A stretch of 64,000 nt of DNA, from assembly GCA_964651535.1 (NCBI GenBank), contig CAZYYE010000002.1:310001-374000 (forward strand), given 5' to 3'. The translations under genes and the position numbers were made by a program. The stretch's first letter is position 1; every line of letters begins with the position of its first letter. Below are positions 38,549 to 47,334 of this stretch, in pieces. This stretch comes from Terrimesophilobacter sp964651535. Its GTDB lineage: Bacteria > Actinomycetota > Actinomycetes > Actinomycetales > Microbacteriaceae. Under the pieces are notes generated by a model. That model saw nothing but the letters and a program-made list of their open reading frames with translations, was not told the DNA's origin and searched no databases.

Positions 38549-39598
38549 ATGAAGGCAACAGTGATTCACGGCGAACGCGACATCCGGCTCGAAACCGTTC
38601 CCGACCCGATCCTCCGCACGGAAACGGATGCGATCGTGCGCGTCGTCGCGGCGTGCGTGTGCGGATCTGACCTGTGGCCGTATCGGGGTGTCACGCCGAC
38701 GAACGAACCACATCGCATTGGCCACGAGTTCGTGGGAATCGTGGAGGAAGCCGGTTCTGCCGTTGCGAACGTGCGCGAGGGCGATTTCGTGATCGCGCCC
38801 TTCTACTACTGCGACAACACGTGCATCAATTGCCGCAACGGCGTGAGCACGTCGTGCCTGAATGGCGGTTGGTGGGGCGCTGAGGGTCGTGACGGCAACT
38901 TTGTGGACGGCGCGCAAGGCGAGCGAGTGCGCGTCCCGCTGGCGGACGGCACGCTCGTTGCAACTCCCCAGGTTCCGGAGGCCGGACTTGTTCCGCACTT
39001 GCTCACTCTCGCCGATGTCATGGGCACCGGCCACCATGCCGCGGTGTCCGCGGGCGTGACGAGAGGCAGCACGGTCGCCGTCGTCGGCGACGGCGCGGTC
39101 GGTTTGTGCGCAGTTCTCGCCTCCCATCGACTGGGAGCGTCGCGCATCGTCGCCATGTCCCGCCACGCGGACCGCCAGGCGATCGCGCGCGAATTCGGCG
39201 CAACCGACGTCGTGGAGGAGAGGGGCACCGAAGGCGCTGCCGTGGTGAAGGAACTGTTCGACGGTATCGGCGCCGACTTCGTTCTCGAGTGCGTCGGCAC
39301 GAAGGAGTCGATGGACCAGGCTATTCGTTCCACTCGGCCCGGCGGCATGGTGGGCTATGTCGGAGTTCCGGCGGGCGGCCCCGAGTTGCCGGTCCGCTCT
39401 CTGTTCACCAATAACGTCGGTGTTCGGGGCGGCGTCGCGCCGGTACGCGGATACATCGAGGAGTTGCTGCCGGAAGTGCTGGCCGGCACGCTCGCGCCCG
39501 GCCGGGTGTTCGATCGGGAGCTGCCGCTCTCCGACGTCGCGCAGGCCTACGCCGCAATGGATGACCGCACCGCCACGAAGGTCCTCCTTCGGCCGTGA
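38549..39598 (+). CDS. Zinc-dependent alcohol dehydrogenase family protein
   Basis: 349 residues. VCGSDLWPYRG and RIGHEFVGIVEEAG provide catalytic zinc ligands (Cys, His-Glu); CDNTCINCRNGVSTSC gives the four structural-zinc cysteines; VAVVGDGAVGLCAVLA is the NAD(P) Rossmann motif. Acts on an unknown alcohol or aldehyde. ATG at 38549. Confidence 0.93.
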   Translation: MKATVIHGERDIRLETVPDPILRTETDAIVRVVAACVCGSDLWPYRGVTPTNEPHRIGHEFVGIVEEAGSAVANVREGDFVIAPFYYCDNTCINCRNGVSTSCLNGGWWGAEGRDGNFVDGAQGERVRVPLADGTLVATPQVPEAGLVPHLLTLADVMGTGHHAAVSAGVTRGSTVAVVGDGAVGLCAVLASHRLGASRIVAMSRHADRQAIAREFGATDVVEERGTEGAAVVKELFDGIGADFVLECVGTKESMDQAIRSTRPGGMVGYVGVPAGGPELPVRSLFTNNVGVRGGVAPVRGYIEELLPEVLAGTLAPGRVFDRELPLSDVAQAYAAMDDRTATKVLLRP

Positions 39599-39706
39599 CG
39601 TTCCTGTTGCAAGGCAATCGCGCGAAACGTGGTGCAATCCCCAGCCGTGTGGCGTAAGGTCATCACTAATCGAAGCCGATCGTGCTTCCGAGGGAGGGAG
39701 TGCCTT

Positions 39707-39820
39707 ATGGCAGACAAATCGCCCAAGAAGAGCAGCACCAAGACTGCGGCAGCTAAGTCTCTCAAGGAGAAGCGCGCCGATAAGAAGGCGAAGGCAGCCA
39801 CCAAGAGCAATAGCGCGTAG
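39707..39820 (+). CDS. Small Lys/Ala-rich basic protein
   Basis: 37 residues (MADKSPKKSSTKTAAAK, then KEKRADKKAKAATKS). GGGAGGGAG lies upstream of ATG at 39707. Similar tiny basic proteins occur widely in Microbacteriaceae; possibly nucleic-acid-associated. Followed by a strong terminator. Confidence 0.75.
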   Translation: MADKSPKKSSTKTAAAKSLKEKRADKKAKAATKSNSA

Positions 39821-39858
39821 CTACTACTGCGCAGCCGCGACTTGAGTCGCGCATTCGG

Positions 39859-39890
39859 GAAGCCGGGCCACGTGCCCGGCTTCTTTTTTT
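39859..39890 (+). terminator. Intrinsic terminator
   Basis: GAAGCCGGGC (39859-39868), loop CACGT, GCCCGGCTTC (39874-39883), then TTTTTTT. A perfect 10-bp stem with T run, 38 bases after the small basic protein gene. Confidence 0.92.
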
Positions 39891-40066
39891 GTGCGCGCGG
39901 TACGCATCGTCTATATTTATCCGGTGATTCTTTCAATGTCAGTGCTGTAGCGCATACTTTCTTCGCACTCGTTTCGGCCGCTTTGGCCCCTGACGGACAA
40001 TGCCGGGCTTTTCTGGCCCGTATGTCTTCGATACCGCCCCGATCTGACCATTCCACGAAGGTTCCT

Positions 40067-41542
40067 ATGTCTGACCCAACTCTGTCCACGACGGACCACT
40101 CCGGCGATGACCTCGCCGCAACGAACACGCGCAACCGCGTCGTCATCACCCTCATGCTTGTTTCGGCGTTTGTCGTCATCCTGAACGAGACGATCATGGG
40201 TGTCGCGATCCCGGTGCTCATGCGGGATCTTCGAGTCGACGCGAGCGCCGCACAATGGCTCAGCACCGCGTTCATGCTCACGATGGCCGTCGTCATACCC
40301 ATCACCGGATGGCTGATCCAGCGATTCAACACCCGGCCCGTGTTCATCGCGGCCATGGTGCTGTTCAGCGCGGGTACGCTTCTCGCGGCGATCGCTCCCG
40401 GATTCCCGCTGCTCGTCGCCGCGCGCGTCGTGCAGGCGTCCGGCACCGCGATAATGATGCCGCTCCTGTTCACGACAGTCATGACCCTCGTGCCGCCGGC
40501 CACTCGCGGCCGCACGATGGGCAACATCTCCATCGTGATTTCGGTGGCGCCGGCACTGGGCCCGACCATTTCCGGGCTCATCCTGAGCGTGCTCGACTGG
40601 CGGTGGATGTTCATCCTCGTGCTTCCCGTGGCCCTCGGGGTGCTCGCGCTCGGCTTCGCGCGCATCCAAAACGTGACCACTCCGAAACCGACCCACTTCG
40701 ACGTGTTCTCGGTGATCGTTTCCGCATTCGGGTTCGGCGGGCTCGTGTACGGGCTGAGCAACCTCGGTGCGGCTGCGAGCGGCGGCAACCCGCTTCTCAA
40801 CTGGATTCCGCTCGGCGTCGGTGTCGCCGCGATCGGCGTGTTCATCGTCCGCCAGTTCTGCCTGCAACGTCGCGACGATGCACTTCTCGACCTGCGAACG
40901 TTCCGGTCGCGGCAGTTCACCCTGTCCATCACGGTGATCGTCATCAGCATGCTGGCGCTGTTCGGCACGATCATCCTGCTTCCGATCTACCTCCAGAACG
41001 TTCTCGGCCTCGACACGCTCGCGACGGGACTGCTCCTCTTGCCGGGTGGGCTCGTCATGGGTCTGCTCGCACCGATTGTCGGCCGCATTTACGACCGCAT
41101 CGGCCCGACGGCGCTCGTGACGACGGGGTCCGTGCTCGTGAGCATCGTGTTTTGGGGCATGACTATGTTCACCGAGACAACGCCGACCTGGTGGGTGCTC
41201 GTGGCGCACGTCAGCCTGTCATTTGCGCTCGCGCTCATGTTCACCCCGTTGTTCACCTCCGGGCTCGGCGCGCTCACCCCGAATCTGTATTCCCATGGGA
41301 GCGCCATCGTCGGAACCGTGCAGCAGGTGGCAGGGGCAGCGGGCACCGCCCTGTTCGTGACGATTATGGCTGCCGTGGCGGCGACGCGGCTGGACGAGGG
41401 TGCCACAATCGTGTCCGCGACCGCGAGCGGAATCCGGCTGGCATTTCTCGCCGGCGCGATCCTTTCCGTGTTCGTCATCCCCCTTGCCGCGCTCATTCGC
41501 AAACCCGCGACGGCGGATGTCGAACCGGAACTGGTCACCTGA
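40067..41542 (+). CDS. MFS multidrug exporter, DHA2 type (14 TM)
   Basis: 491 residues with about 14 transmembrane helices. LNETIMGVAIPVLMRDLRV and SAAQWLSTAFMLTMAVVIPITGWL are the DHA2 start; GRTMGNISIVISVAPALGPTISGLIL is the antiporter motif C. An efflux pump for drugs or lipids driven by proton entry. ATG at 40067 with GAAGG upstream; longer frames upstream have no ribosome site. Confidence 0.92.
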   Translation: MSDPTLSTTDHSGDDLAATNTRNRVVITLMLVSAFVVILNETIMGVAIPVLMRDLRVDASAAQWLSTAFMLTMAVVIPITGWLIQRFNTRPVFIAAMVLFSAGTLLAAIAPGFPLLVAARVVQASGTAIMMPLLFTTVMTLVPPATRGRTMGNISIVISVAPALGPTISGLILSVLDWRWMFILVLPVALGVLALGFARIQNVTTPKPTHFDVFSVIVSAFGFGGLVYGLSNLGAAASGGNPLLNWIPLGVGVAAIGVFIVRQFCLQRRDDALLDLRTFRSRQFTLSITVIVISMLALFGTIILLPIYLQNVLGLDTLATGLLLLPGGLVMGLLAPIVGRIYDRIGPTALVTTGSVLVSIVFWGMTMFTETTPTWWVLVAHVSLSFALALMFTPLFTSGLGALTPNLYSHGSAIVGTVQQVAGAAGTALFVTIMAAVAATRLDEGATIVSATASGIRLAFLAGAILSVFVIPLAALIRKPATADVEPELVT

Positions 41543-41606
41543 CAGGGCTCGTGCGCGAGGACTAGTATTCGTACACCGCAACACCGACGACGAGAAAAGG
41601 ATCCTC

Positions 41607-42029
41607 ATGCTTCCCGAGATCAATTACTGGGCCGTTATCCTCGCCACACTGTCGAGCATGGTGGTCGGAGCGATTTGGTACACCCCGAAAGTGTTCGGCA
41701 ACTACTGGATGAAGAAGTCCGGCGTGGAGATGTCAGGCAAGGCGAGCGACGCGGTAGGGCCGATGGTCACGACCGTGATCGTGAGTTTCATCACTGCGTG
41801 GGTTCTCGCCGGCGCCTCATTCATCGCGTGGGACTTCTACGGCGGCGGATTCCTGTGGTCCGCGATTGCCACCGCAATCGTGCTGTGGGCTGGCTTCACT
41901 GCTGCTCGATTCATCACCCACGATGCGTTCGACAGGCGTCCGAGCGGGCTGACGATGCTGAATATCGCGCACGAGCTTGTGACTCTCGTCGTCATGGCCG
42001 TCATCATCGGGGTGTGGCCGCCGGCATAG
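41607..42029 (+). CDS. DUF1761 membrane protein
   Basis: 140 residues, four transmembrane helices. INYWAVILATLSSMVVGAIWYTPKVFG is the DUF1761 start (GxxWY), and FTAARFITHDAFDRRP lies in the second half. Function unknown. GAAAAGGA upstream of ATG at 41607. Confidence 0.9.
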   Translation: MLPEINYWAVILATLSSMVVGAIWYTPKVFGNYWMKKSGVEMSGKASDAVGPMVTTVIVSFITAWVLAGASFIAWDFYGGGFLWSAIATAIVLWAGFTAARFITHDAFDRRPSGLTMLNIAHELVTLVVMAVIIGVWPPA

Positions 42030-42179
42030 CTCTCAGGGGCTACGCCCCGTCCTTCGCATCCACGTAGTCGTCGTCATACGCCTGCTTTGCGCCCCTCGCG
42101 CACGCGTTCACGGGCTCAACGGAGCTGCTGAGCAAGACCATTCTGAACGGCTTGGACGTCCCCAAGCACAATCGCGCGA

Positions 42180-43244
42180 TCAGGTATTCGCGCCGCGGGC
42201 CGCTACCGTCCACACGTCGACAATCTGTCCGTCACGGAGCACGAACACGTGGTCTGCGAGGTTCACCGTGTTGCACACGTGGTTGGGAATGAGGCGTAGC
42301 GTGCTCCCCAGTTCGGGAATCACACTCCCATCGGGCATCCGGATCGTCGCGTGGTGCTCGGAGAGCGCGTGGATTCGCGCCTCCGGTTCGTCAAGAAGCC
42401 TGCCGTAGCCGGTCGCCCAGGCCGCACGGTCTGCCCCCAGCGCTTTGCTTCCCGCATCCACGACCACGTCGCGACCGTGGCGGCTCACGACCGTCGCGGC
42501 GACCGTGAGTGCCACATCCGTGAACTCGCACGACCCCAGCTCGAGCTGCTGTGCATCATTGAAGACGTACACGCCCGGTCTCGCCTCGGTGAGCGTATCG
42601 CCGTGCGAGGCGTGGAAACTCGGGGTCGAACCACCGCTGCGGATGGCGGCCGCTATCCCTTCACGCGACAGCGACTCGGTCGCGGTCTCAATCGCCCCTG
42701 CCTCGTCAATCGCCGCCTGTGCGCCGTTGCCCGGCGCATAGCTGTGACCCGGGAAAGTGAAGACGCCGCCCACTCGAAGTCCCGCTCGCGCGGAGGCGAC
42801 AGCGACCGACCCGGCGTCATGGGGCTGCACCCCGCTGCGATGATGGCCGCTGTCCACTTCCACCAGAATCTCCACGCTGCCGCTGGGCACAACAGCACCC
42901 AGAGCCTGGGCGCCCTCGATCGAATCCACACCGATTCGCAACGTGATGCGCTCCGCGAGGGCACGGATTCGGGCGATCCGTGCAGCGGAGGGCCACACCG
43001 GGTAGGCGATGAAGATGTCGTCGATTCCGGCATCCGCAAAGATCTCCGCCTCGCTCACGGTGGCCAGCGTGATTCCGATGGCGCCGTGGGCCAGCTGCAT
43101 TCTCGCAATTTCTGGTATTTTGTGGGTTTTCGCGTGAGGGCGAATCGCCATGCCCTTGTTCGCCGCATTCTCGGCGACGCTCGACACGTTGCGCTCGAGG
43201 GTGTTCAGATCGACGGCGAGATACGGGGTTTCTGGATCGGCCAT
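42180..43244 (-). CDS. D-threonine aldolase/D-serine dehydratase-like PLP enzyme
   Basis: 354 residues of the alanine-racemase-fold family. TPYLAVDLNTLERNVSSVAENAANKGMAIRPHAKTHK contains the PLP lysine in PHAKTHK; GVFTFPGHSY and SGGSTPSFH bind the cofactor; HVCNTVNLAD near the C-terminus holds the His and Cys metal ligands of this group. It probably breaks down a D-amino acid. ATG at 43244. Confidence 0.9.
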   Translation of the reverse strand: MADPETPYLAVDLNTLERNVSSVAENAANKGMAIRPHAKTHKIPEIARMQLAHGAIGITLATVSEAEIFADAGIDDIFIAYPVWPSAARIARIRALAERITLRIGVDSIEGAQALGAVVPSGSVEILVEVDSGHHRSGVQPHDAGSVAVASARAGLRVGGVFTFPGHSYAPGNGAQAAIDEAGAIETATESLSREGIAAAIRSGGSTPSFHASHGDTLTEARPGVYVFNDAQQLELGSCEFTDVALTVAATVVSRHGRDVVVDAGSKALGADRAAWATGYGRLLDEPEARIHALSEHHATIRMPDGSVIPELGSTLRLIPNHVCNTVNLADHVFVLRDGQIVDVWTVAARGANT

Positions 43245-43314
43245 GAGTCGACGCTAGCGCAACCCCGCCACCGGATTTTCCCCCGTCGTCAGCGGCAGGG
43301 ACTACCCTCTCCTC

Positions 43315-43587
43315 ATGTGCCGCAACATCCACACCCTTCATAATTTCGAACCCGCAGCAAACGATGACGAGGTCCATGCTGCTGCCCTGCAGTACGTGCG
43401 GAAGATCAGCGGGACGACGAAACCGTCACGAGCAAACGCCGAGGCGTTCGAACGAGCCGTCCAGGACGTCGCCCACGCCACCCGACACTTGCTGGAGGGT
43501 TTGGTCGCGACAACTCCCCCGAAAGACAGGTCAGTGGAGGCCGCGAAAGCGAAGGAACGCTCCGCCAGGCGCTTCACCGCTGCGTAG
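43315..43587 (+). CDS. DUF2277 family protein
   Basis: 90 residues. MCRNIHTLHNFEPAANDDEVHAAALQYVRKISGTTKPS is the DUF2277 signature, followed by FERAVQDVAHATRHLLEGL. Function unknown. ATG at 43315. Confidence 0.93.
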   Translation: MCRNIHTLHNFEPAANDDEVHAAALQYVRKISGTTKPSRANAEAFERAVQDVAHATRHLLEGLVATTPPKDRSVEAAKAKERSARRFTAA

Positions 43588-43670
43588 CGTCAGGCCGCGT
43601 CCGGAAATGCAGCGCATTCTGCGGATCGAGCGCCCTATTGCGCGGGCGCCAATCGGCATATTATGTGCCA

Positions 43671-45062
43671 ATGCCGCCAAAAGCGCAGGACTACCGGGCC
43701 GCCCTGGATCGGGCCCACGCACACACGCTCGAATGGCTTGAGTCGCTCAGCACTCGTCCTGTCGGACCCCAAGCTACTGCCGATGATCTCTACCGCGAGT
43801 TCGGAGGCCCACTCCCGGACGGCGGGAGCAATGCGGCAGAGGTCGTCGACGAGCTCGCGCGAATCGCGGAACCCGGCCTCATGTCCATGGGCTCCGGCAG
43901 GTTCTTCGGCTGGGTCATCGGTGGAACGCTGCCCGCCGCGATGGGGGCGGACTGGCTCGTCAGCGCCTGGGATCAGAATGCTGCCATGCGCGGGGCGACA
44001 CCGGCCACAGCGGCAGCTGAAGAGGCTGCTGGAACGTGGCTGCTGGATTTGTTGGGGCTTCCCGCTCACGCAGATGTGGGATTCACGACGGGCGCGACGT
44101 CCGCGAACTTCGTCGGACTCGCCGCGGCCCGCCAGTACGTACTTGATGTCGCTGGCTGGGATTTGGTCGCGAATGGGCTCTCGGGAGCACCAAGAATTAC
44201 CGTCATCGTCGGTGCCGATCGGCACGCATCGATTGATTTGGCACTCAAGTACCTCGGGCTCGGCGCTCCTGTGGCCGTCAGCTGCGACGACCAGGGGCGG
44301 TTGGTACCTGCGGCACTGTCGGAGGCGCTGTCGGCAATCGACGGACCCGTCATAGTCTGCCTCCAGGCCGGCAATCTGCACTCCGGCGCGTTCGATCCGA
44401 TCGGCGAGGCGGCCGCCGTCGCCCACGAGCACGGCGCGTGGGTGCACGTTGATGGGGCGTTCGGTTTGTGGGCCGCGGCAAGCCCATCCCTTCGCCACCA
44501 TGTGGCCGGGCTGGAAACCTGCGATTCCTGGGCGACTGATGCCCACAAGACACTCAATGTGCCGTATGACTGCGGCGTCGCCATTGTCTCCCGCCCAGAC
44601 GTAGTGCGCTCGGTGTTCGGCGTACACACGAGCTACCTGATCAATGACGAAACGGGCCCAGGCGACCCTTTCGAAAAAGTGCCGGAGTTCTCACGACGAG
44701 CACGCGGGGTACCTGTGTGGGCGGCATTAAGATCCCTTGGCCGTTCTGGAGTTATCGAACTCGTCGACCGACTGGTCATCACAGCGCAGAGATTCGGCAC
44801 GGAATTTGCGGCGATGCCGGGCATCGAGGTGCTGAACGATGTCGTGTACACCCAGGTGTGCGTGAGTTTTGGATCCGACGAACGCACTCGTGACGTCACA
44901 GCACGTTTGCTCGCTGACGGTGTCACGTGGATGTCCGGTTCGCGCTGGGCAGGCCGAGACGTCCTGCGCATCTCCGTAAGCAATTGGACGACGAGTGACG
45001 ACGACATCTCGTCGTCACTTGCTGCCATCGAGCGCGCAGCTATGGACTCAAACATTCGATAG
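43671..45062 (+). CDS. Pyridoxal-dependent decarboxylase family enzyme
   Basis: 463 residues, group II decarboxylase fold. SGRFFGWVIGGTLPAAMGADWL, TTGATSANFVGLAAAR, HVDGAFGLWAAASP and the PLP lysine in SWATDAHKTLNVPYDCG are all present. Substrate (aromatic or acidic amino acid) cannot be told. ATG at 43671 preferred over 43638 for family length. Confidence 0.9.
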   Translation: MPPKAQDYRAALDRAHAHTLEWLESLSTRPVGPQATADDLYREFGGPLPDGGSNAAEVVDELARIAEPGLMSMGSGRFFGWVIGGTLPAAMGADWLVSAWDQNAAMRGATPATAAAEEAAGTWLLDLLGLPAHADVGFTTGATSANFVGLAAARQYVLDVAGWDLVANGLSGAPRITVIVGADRHASIDLALKYLGLGAPVAVSCDDQGRLVPAALSEALSAIDGPVIVCLQAGNLHSGAFDPIGEAAAVAHEHGAWVHVDGAFGLWAAASPSLRHHVAGLETCDSWATDAHKTLNVPYDCGVAIVSRPDVVRSVFGVHTSYLINDETGPGDPFEKVPEFSRRARGVPVWAALRSLGRSGVIELVDRLVITAQRFGTEFAAMPGIEVLNDVVYTQVCVSFGSDERTRDVTARLLADGVTWMSGSRWAGRDVLRISVSNWTTSDDDISSSLAAIERAAMDSNIR

Positions 45063-45100
45063 TCGTGGAGTGGAAACTAGTTGGACACTAAGGAGAGATC

Positions 45101-45739
45101 GTGAAGAAAGTCATCACACTGACCGCGGGCGCTGCCGTTGCCCTGCTCCTGCTTGCGGGATGCACGCCCCCCGGTGCGAGCAACCCCTTCGCGAGCGGCA
45201 CACCTGAACCGGTGCCGACCGTGACCGTCACGGCAACGCCAGCACCCGTTGCCGAACCCGACTACGGGTTCACCTTCTTCCATGAGGCAACTCTCGGTTC
45301 GTCGTGGGCGCAAATGAGCTCTCAACTTCACATGCCCGTCGGACCCTACGAAGGCTGCGAATGGTACGGCCCGCTCTGGTCGACCGAGCTTACCGTCACG
45401 ACGGCGTTCCTCGACTCACGCAACTCCGCCATCGGTGCACGGTTCTTCTACACGAACTACTTCCTCGCCACGAGCGGCGCCAACTTCCCCCGCAATGCGG
45501 AGGGCGTCGGTGTCGGCAGCACCCAGGCCGAAATCCTCGCCGCATACCCGACTGCCGTCGTCGACTCGTACACGGACCTCGGGGCTGGCGACATGACGCG
45601 CATCACCGTCGACGACCCGGACAGCGACTCCAAATACGTGTTCGCCATCAACGGCAGCGCTGGCGCCAACGTCGTCGACCTGCTCCAGTGGGGACCGGAT
45701 GCGGGCACTCAGTGGAGTCATCTTTGCTCGGGCTTCTAA
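45101..45739 (+). CDS. Putative lipoprotein, unknown
   Basis: 212 residues. Signal peptide with lipobox LLLAGC (Cys 21), a Pro/Thr-rich linker, then a folded domain with CEWYGPLWSTELTV, NAEGVGVGSTQAEILAAYP and a final Cys (SHLCSGF), suggesting a disulfide. The AEGVGVGST pattern recalls domains that read as secreted scaffold or inhibitor proteins. GGAGAG upstream of ATG at 45101. Confidence 0.75.
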   Translation: MKKVITLTAGAAVALLLLAGCTPPGASNPFASGTPEPVPTVTVTATPAPVAEPDYGFTFFHEATLGSSWAQMSSQLHMPVGPYEGCEWYGPLWSTELTVTTAFLDSRNSAIGARFFYTNYFLATSGANFPRNAEGVGVGSTQAEILAAYPTAVVDSYTDLGAGDMTRITVDDPDSDSKYVFAINGSAGANVVDLLQWGPDAGTQWSHLCSGF

Positions 45740-45751
45740 CCATGTAGCGCG

Positions 45752-46225
45752 TCACGCGAGTGACTTGCGCATCCGGAGCTGTTCTACGCCGGGGCGCATG
45801 GGCTCTCGTTCACCGGTCAGCGCGAATCCGCACCGCTCATACAATCGCCGCGCAGCGAAGTTCGCGTCGGCGACCCATAGGGCGATCGCGCGTGCTCCTT
45901 CGCTGTGCGCCCAATCGGCGACGGCTTCGATGAGCGCCTTCCCCACGCCAGCTCCGCGCTTGGAGGGGTCGACCCACATCGCGACAAACTCTCGGCTCCC
46001 CTCTTCATGTTCGTCGACCTTGCCCGCCACTGTTCCGACAGGTGCGCTGTTCTCCCACGCGAGAAAAGTGGCTGACCGGGAAAGACGATCCCGCCAGAAA
46101 GCCTCATCCGTGCCGAGTTCGCCGTCGTAGCTCGAACAAAACGCATCAGGGGATTCGCGCAGTGAACGAAGACGGATGTCCCGCGCGACATCCCACTCGT
46201 CTGCGGTCGCTCGGCGAATGTCCAT
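45752..46225 (-). CDS. GNAT family N-acetyltransferase
   Basis: 157 residues. MDIRRATADEWDVARDIRLRSL start, MWVDPSKRGAGVGKALIEAVADWA is the acetyl-CoA loop, and FAARRLYERCGFALTGERE is motif B. ATG at 46225. Substrate unknown. Confidence 0.92.
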   Translation of the reverse strand: MDIRRATADEWDVARDIRLRSLRESPDAFCSSYDGELGTDEAFWRDRLSRSATFLAWENSAPVGTVAGKVDEHEEGSREFVAMWVDPSKRGAGVGKALIEAVADWAHSEGARAIALWVADANFAARRLYERCGFALTGEREPMRPGVEQLRMRKSLA

Positions 46226-46313
46226 CCGCCAATTATCGCAATCCAGATCATTGCCCGAAACAGATTGACCGGCAAGACTGGCTGTGAGTCCACAATCAAG
46301 GGAGACCGACCTC

Positions 46314-47318
46314 ATGCCAGAACCGACAGAGGGAAGGGTCGCCGTCTACATCGACTTCGACAACATCGTCATCTCCCGATATTCCCAAACGCACGGAGGC
46401 GCCCGCAGAAAAACGGAACTCCTGCGGGACATCACCGGCGACGCGATCCGGGACGACGCGGCCCTGGCGGATCGGCTCGCGACTGCGAGAGTGGACCTTG
46501 GTGCGATCCTCGACTATGCCTCGTCCTTCGGCACTGTGGCGATCGCTCGCGCCTACGCGGACTGGGCAGTGCCCGTGAATGCGAGCTATCAGGATCAGCT
46601 TGTCGGCCGCGCCGTCGACCTCGTCCAGATGTTCCCGACCGTGCAATCGATGAAGAACGGCGCGGACATTCGCATGTCCGTCGACGTCGTCGAAGACCTC
46701 TTCCGACTGCCGGAACTCACGCATGTCGTCATCGTGTCCGGTGACTCGGATTTCATCGCGCTCGCCCAGCGTTGCCGCCGGCTCGGCCGCTACGTCGTGG
46801 GCATCGGAGTCGCCGGCGGCACGAGCAAAGCGCTCAATGCGGCGTGCAACGAGTACAAGGATTACGACGGACTCCCCGGGGTGGATTCCGGCGGAAAGCG
46901 CGACCGAACAGTGCAACCGGCCAAACGGACGTCGAAAGCGGACTCGACGGCGCCGGCGGCGAAAGCGGCGCGATCGACGAAGAAGAAGACCGGCGCCTCC
47001 GCGACGGCCGACTCGGCTGCCGCGAAGGAGACCGCCAAGCACGAAAGCGATGCCTCGAAACCACCGGAACAGAAAGAGGCGACACGACTGCTTCGACGGG
47101 CACTGGAACTCAGCCAATCCACGGATGACGTCGACTGGGTACCGAGTTCGAGAGTGAAGACGCAAATGCTCCGAATGGACCCCACATTCCAGGAAAAGCC
47201 CCTCGGCCACGCGACCTTCACCGACTTTCTGCAGTCGCGCAGCGCAGTCGTTGAAATCAAGGAGGACGGACAGCAGCGATTCGTGCGGTTGCTCGAGTCA
47301 AAGGAGACCGCCTCCTAG
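46314..47318 (+). CDS. NYN domain protein with C-terminal OST-HTH/LOTUS domain
   Basis: 334 residues. The N-terminal NYN/PIN-like nuclease fold shows VYIDFDNIVISRY (first Asp pair) and VVIVSGDSDFIALAQRCRRLG (second Asp set). A Lys/Ala/Ser-rich linker (about 195-260) connects to a C-terminal OST-HTH domain (LLRRALELSQSTDDVDWV, LGHATFTDFLQS) that binds RNA. Probably an RNA-cleaving or RNA-regulating protein. ATG at 46314 with GGGAGACCGACC upstream. Confidence 0.88.
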   Translation: MPEPTEGRVAVYIDFDNIVISRYSQTHGGARRKTELLRDITGDAIRDDAALADRLATARVDLGAILDYASSFGTVAIARAYADWAVPVNASYQDQLVGRAVDLVQMFPTVQSMKNGADIRMSVDVVEDLFRLPELTHVVIVSGDSDFIALAQRCRRLGRYVVGIGVAGGTSKALNAACNEYKDYDGLPGVDSGGKRDRTVQPAKRTSKADSTAPAAKAARSTKKKTGASATADSAAAKETAKHESDASKPPEQKEATRLLRRALELSQSTDDVDWVPSSRVKTQMLRMDPTFQEKPLGHATFTDFLQSRSAVVEIKEDGQQRFVRLLESKETAS

Positions 47319-47334
47319 CGCGTAGGCTCTGAGG

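Noticed and set aside
38255..39637. 460-residue minus-strand ORF
   Set aside because: Antisense shadow of the alcohol dehydrogenase gene.
39547..40974. 475-residue minus-strand ORF
   Set aside because: Antisense to the DHA2 exporter; Thr/Arg/Ser-rich shadow frame without motifs.
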